Shown here in pieces: positions 62,798 through 64,000 of a DNA stretch of 64,000 nucleotides (position 1 is its first letter; every line of letters starts with the position of its first letter). The position numbers and the translations under genes are program-made. The notes beneath the pieces were generated by a model, which was not told where the DNA came from, did not search any database, and saw nothing but the letters and a program-made list of their open reading frames with translations. The DNA comes from Macrotis lagotis. Lineage: Eukaryota > Chordata > Mammalia > Peramelemorphia > Peramelidae. The DNA is taken from the NCBI RefSeq assembly GCF_037893015.1, contig NC_133665.1:103259937-103323936 (forward strand), written 5' to 3'.

Positions 62798-63840
62798 TAA
62801 ATATAAATATTTTATGTTTTCCAATTCTATACAATAGTAGTTTTTACCTATCATTTTTTGTAATGTTTCGAATTTTACAATTCCCTCCCCCCACTCTCTC
62901 ATCCCTCCCCCCCATAGAAGGCAGTCTGATAATTTTATGTTGTTTCCATGCTATACATTGATCAAAATTGAATGTGTTGAGAGAAAAATCAAATCCTTGA
63001 GGAGAAAATAAAATATAAGAGCTAAATGACATAGTACATAAGACAACTTTTTTTTTTTTAAATTGAAGGTAATAGTCTGATTTTTGGTTAAAATCCACAA
63101 TTCTTTCTTTGGATACAGATGATATTCTCTACCACAGACACCATAAAATTGTCCCTGATTATTCTGCTAATGAAATGAGCAGGTTCATTACTGTTGATCA
63201 TCACCCCATGTTTCTGTTAGGGTGTACAGTGTTCTTCTGGCTCTGCTCATCTTGCTCAACAGCTGTTTATGCTAGTCTTTCCAGGCTTCTCTGAAATGCC
63301 ATCCCTCCTTGTTTCTAATAGAACAATAGTGTTCCATGACATACATATACCACAGTTTGTTCAGCCATTTCCCAAATGATGGACATTCATTCCAATTCTT
63401 TGCCACCACAAACAGGGCTGCTATGAATATTTTTGTACAAGTGATGTTTTTACCCTTTTTCATGATCTCTTCAAGGTATAAACCCAGTAGTGGTATTGCT
63501 GGATCAAAGAGTATGCACATTTTTATTACCCTTTGGCCATAATTCCAAATTACTCTCCAGAAAGGTTGGATAAGTTTACAGCTCCACCAACAATGTATTA
63601 GTGTCCTAGATTTCCCGCATCCTTTCCAACATTGATCACTGTCCTTTCAGGTCATATTGGCCAGTCAGAGAGGTGTGAGGTAGTACCTCAGAGAAGCTTT
63701 AATTTGCATTTCTCTAATCAGTAATGATTTAGAGCAATTTTTCATATGACTATGGATTGCTTTGATTTCCTCATCTATAAATTGCCTTTGCATATCCCTT
63801 GACCATTTATCAATTGGGGAATGGCTTATTTTTGAAATAA
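62798..63840 (-). mobile_element. L1, 5'-truncated, with long flanking repeat
   Basis: Antisense L1 3'UTR and ORF2 C-terminus. The minus frame at 63272-63520 reads 'LFDPAIPLLGLYLEEIMKKG' and 'FIAALFVVAKNW'; 63665-63853 reads 'SHSPIDKWSRDMQRQFIDEE'. Direct flanks of about 31 bp (62766-62796 and 63855-63885, starting 'caaaccc') match with one change, and similarity may extend a further 15-20 bp outward. Confidence 0.9.
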
Positions 63841-64000
63841 AAAAAGAAACCATACAAACCCTTAACCAATGACCAATTTGATTTTAAAAAAAAGAAGTCA
63901 AAGAGAATATATGATTGGGTGTCACATGAATGGCACAGGGAAGGGACTGAAAGAAGCTCATAGGAGGGGGAGATTGTTTCCAGTGTGAGTGGTAAGGTAC

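Noticed and set aside
58000-64000. CCDC13 coding exons
   Set aside because: No frame resembles the CCDC13 N-terminus as I recall it. Coding probably starts beyond the window.

Overview
The window looks like a marsupial (metatherian) nuclear chromosome. The evidence is the repeat content. There are dozens of tRNA-derived SINEs with a B-box near 'ggttcaaatc' and a 3' end near 'cttaaccccattgccttgc'. There are SINEs with an RTE/BovB-like tail, L1s of the marsupial type, L2 and MIR relics, and several solo LTRs. The species cannot be fixed from the sequence alone.

Layout. (1) 1-37.9 kb is gene-poor and repeat-rich. Its main feature is a full-length, intronless, broken retrocopy of SLF2 (FAM178A) at 18.69-23.25 kb, flanked by a perfect 16-bp target-site duplication. 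The rest is nested L1, L2, MIR, SINE and solo-LTR material. (2) 37.9-47.95 kb holds HIGD1A on the + strand: a GC-rich minisatellite, a CpG-island promoter with a non-coding first exon, three coding exons that splice to a complete 93-residue protein, and a 3'UTR whose poly(A) region carries a SINE insertion. (3) 48-57.4 kb is intergenic, with dense SINEs, a CR1/L3-like relic and a solo LTR. (4) 57.4-58.0 kb is a second CpG island. It carries a perfect CRE and a perfect X-box (RFX) match just upstream of a candidate non-coding first exon. In human, CCDC13, which encodes a centriolar-satellite/ciliogenesis protein, lies downstream of HIGD1A in the same orientation, so this island is best read as the CCDC13 promoter. 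No CCDC13 coding exon was recognised before the window ends. (5) 58-64 kb is L2, a short hAT element, a tetranucleotide microsatellite and a truncated L1.

The only intact protein-coding gene supported is HIGD1A, a mitochondrial inner-membrane protein that supports the respiratory chain. No previously undescribed system was found. The more interesting items are the ciliary-type promoter, the minisatellite that appears to have grown from a SINE next to the HIGD1A promoter, the SINE at the HIGD1A poly(A) site, the SLF2 retrocopy with missing internal segments, a 7SL RNA pseudogene in HIGD1A intron 2, and a third SINE type with a conserved unnamed 3' body.
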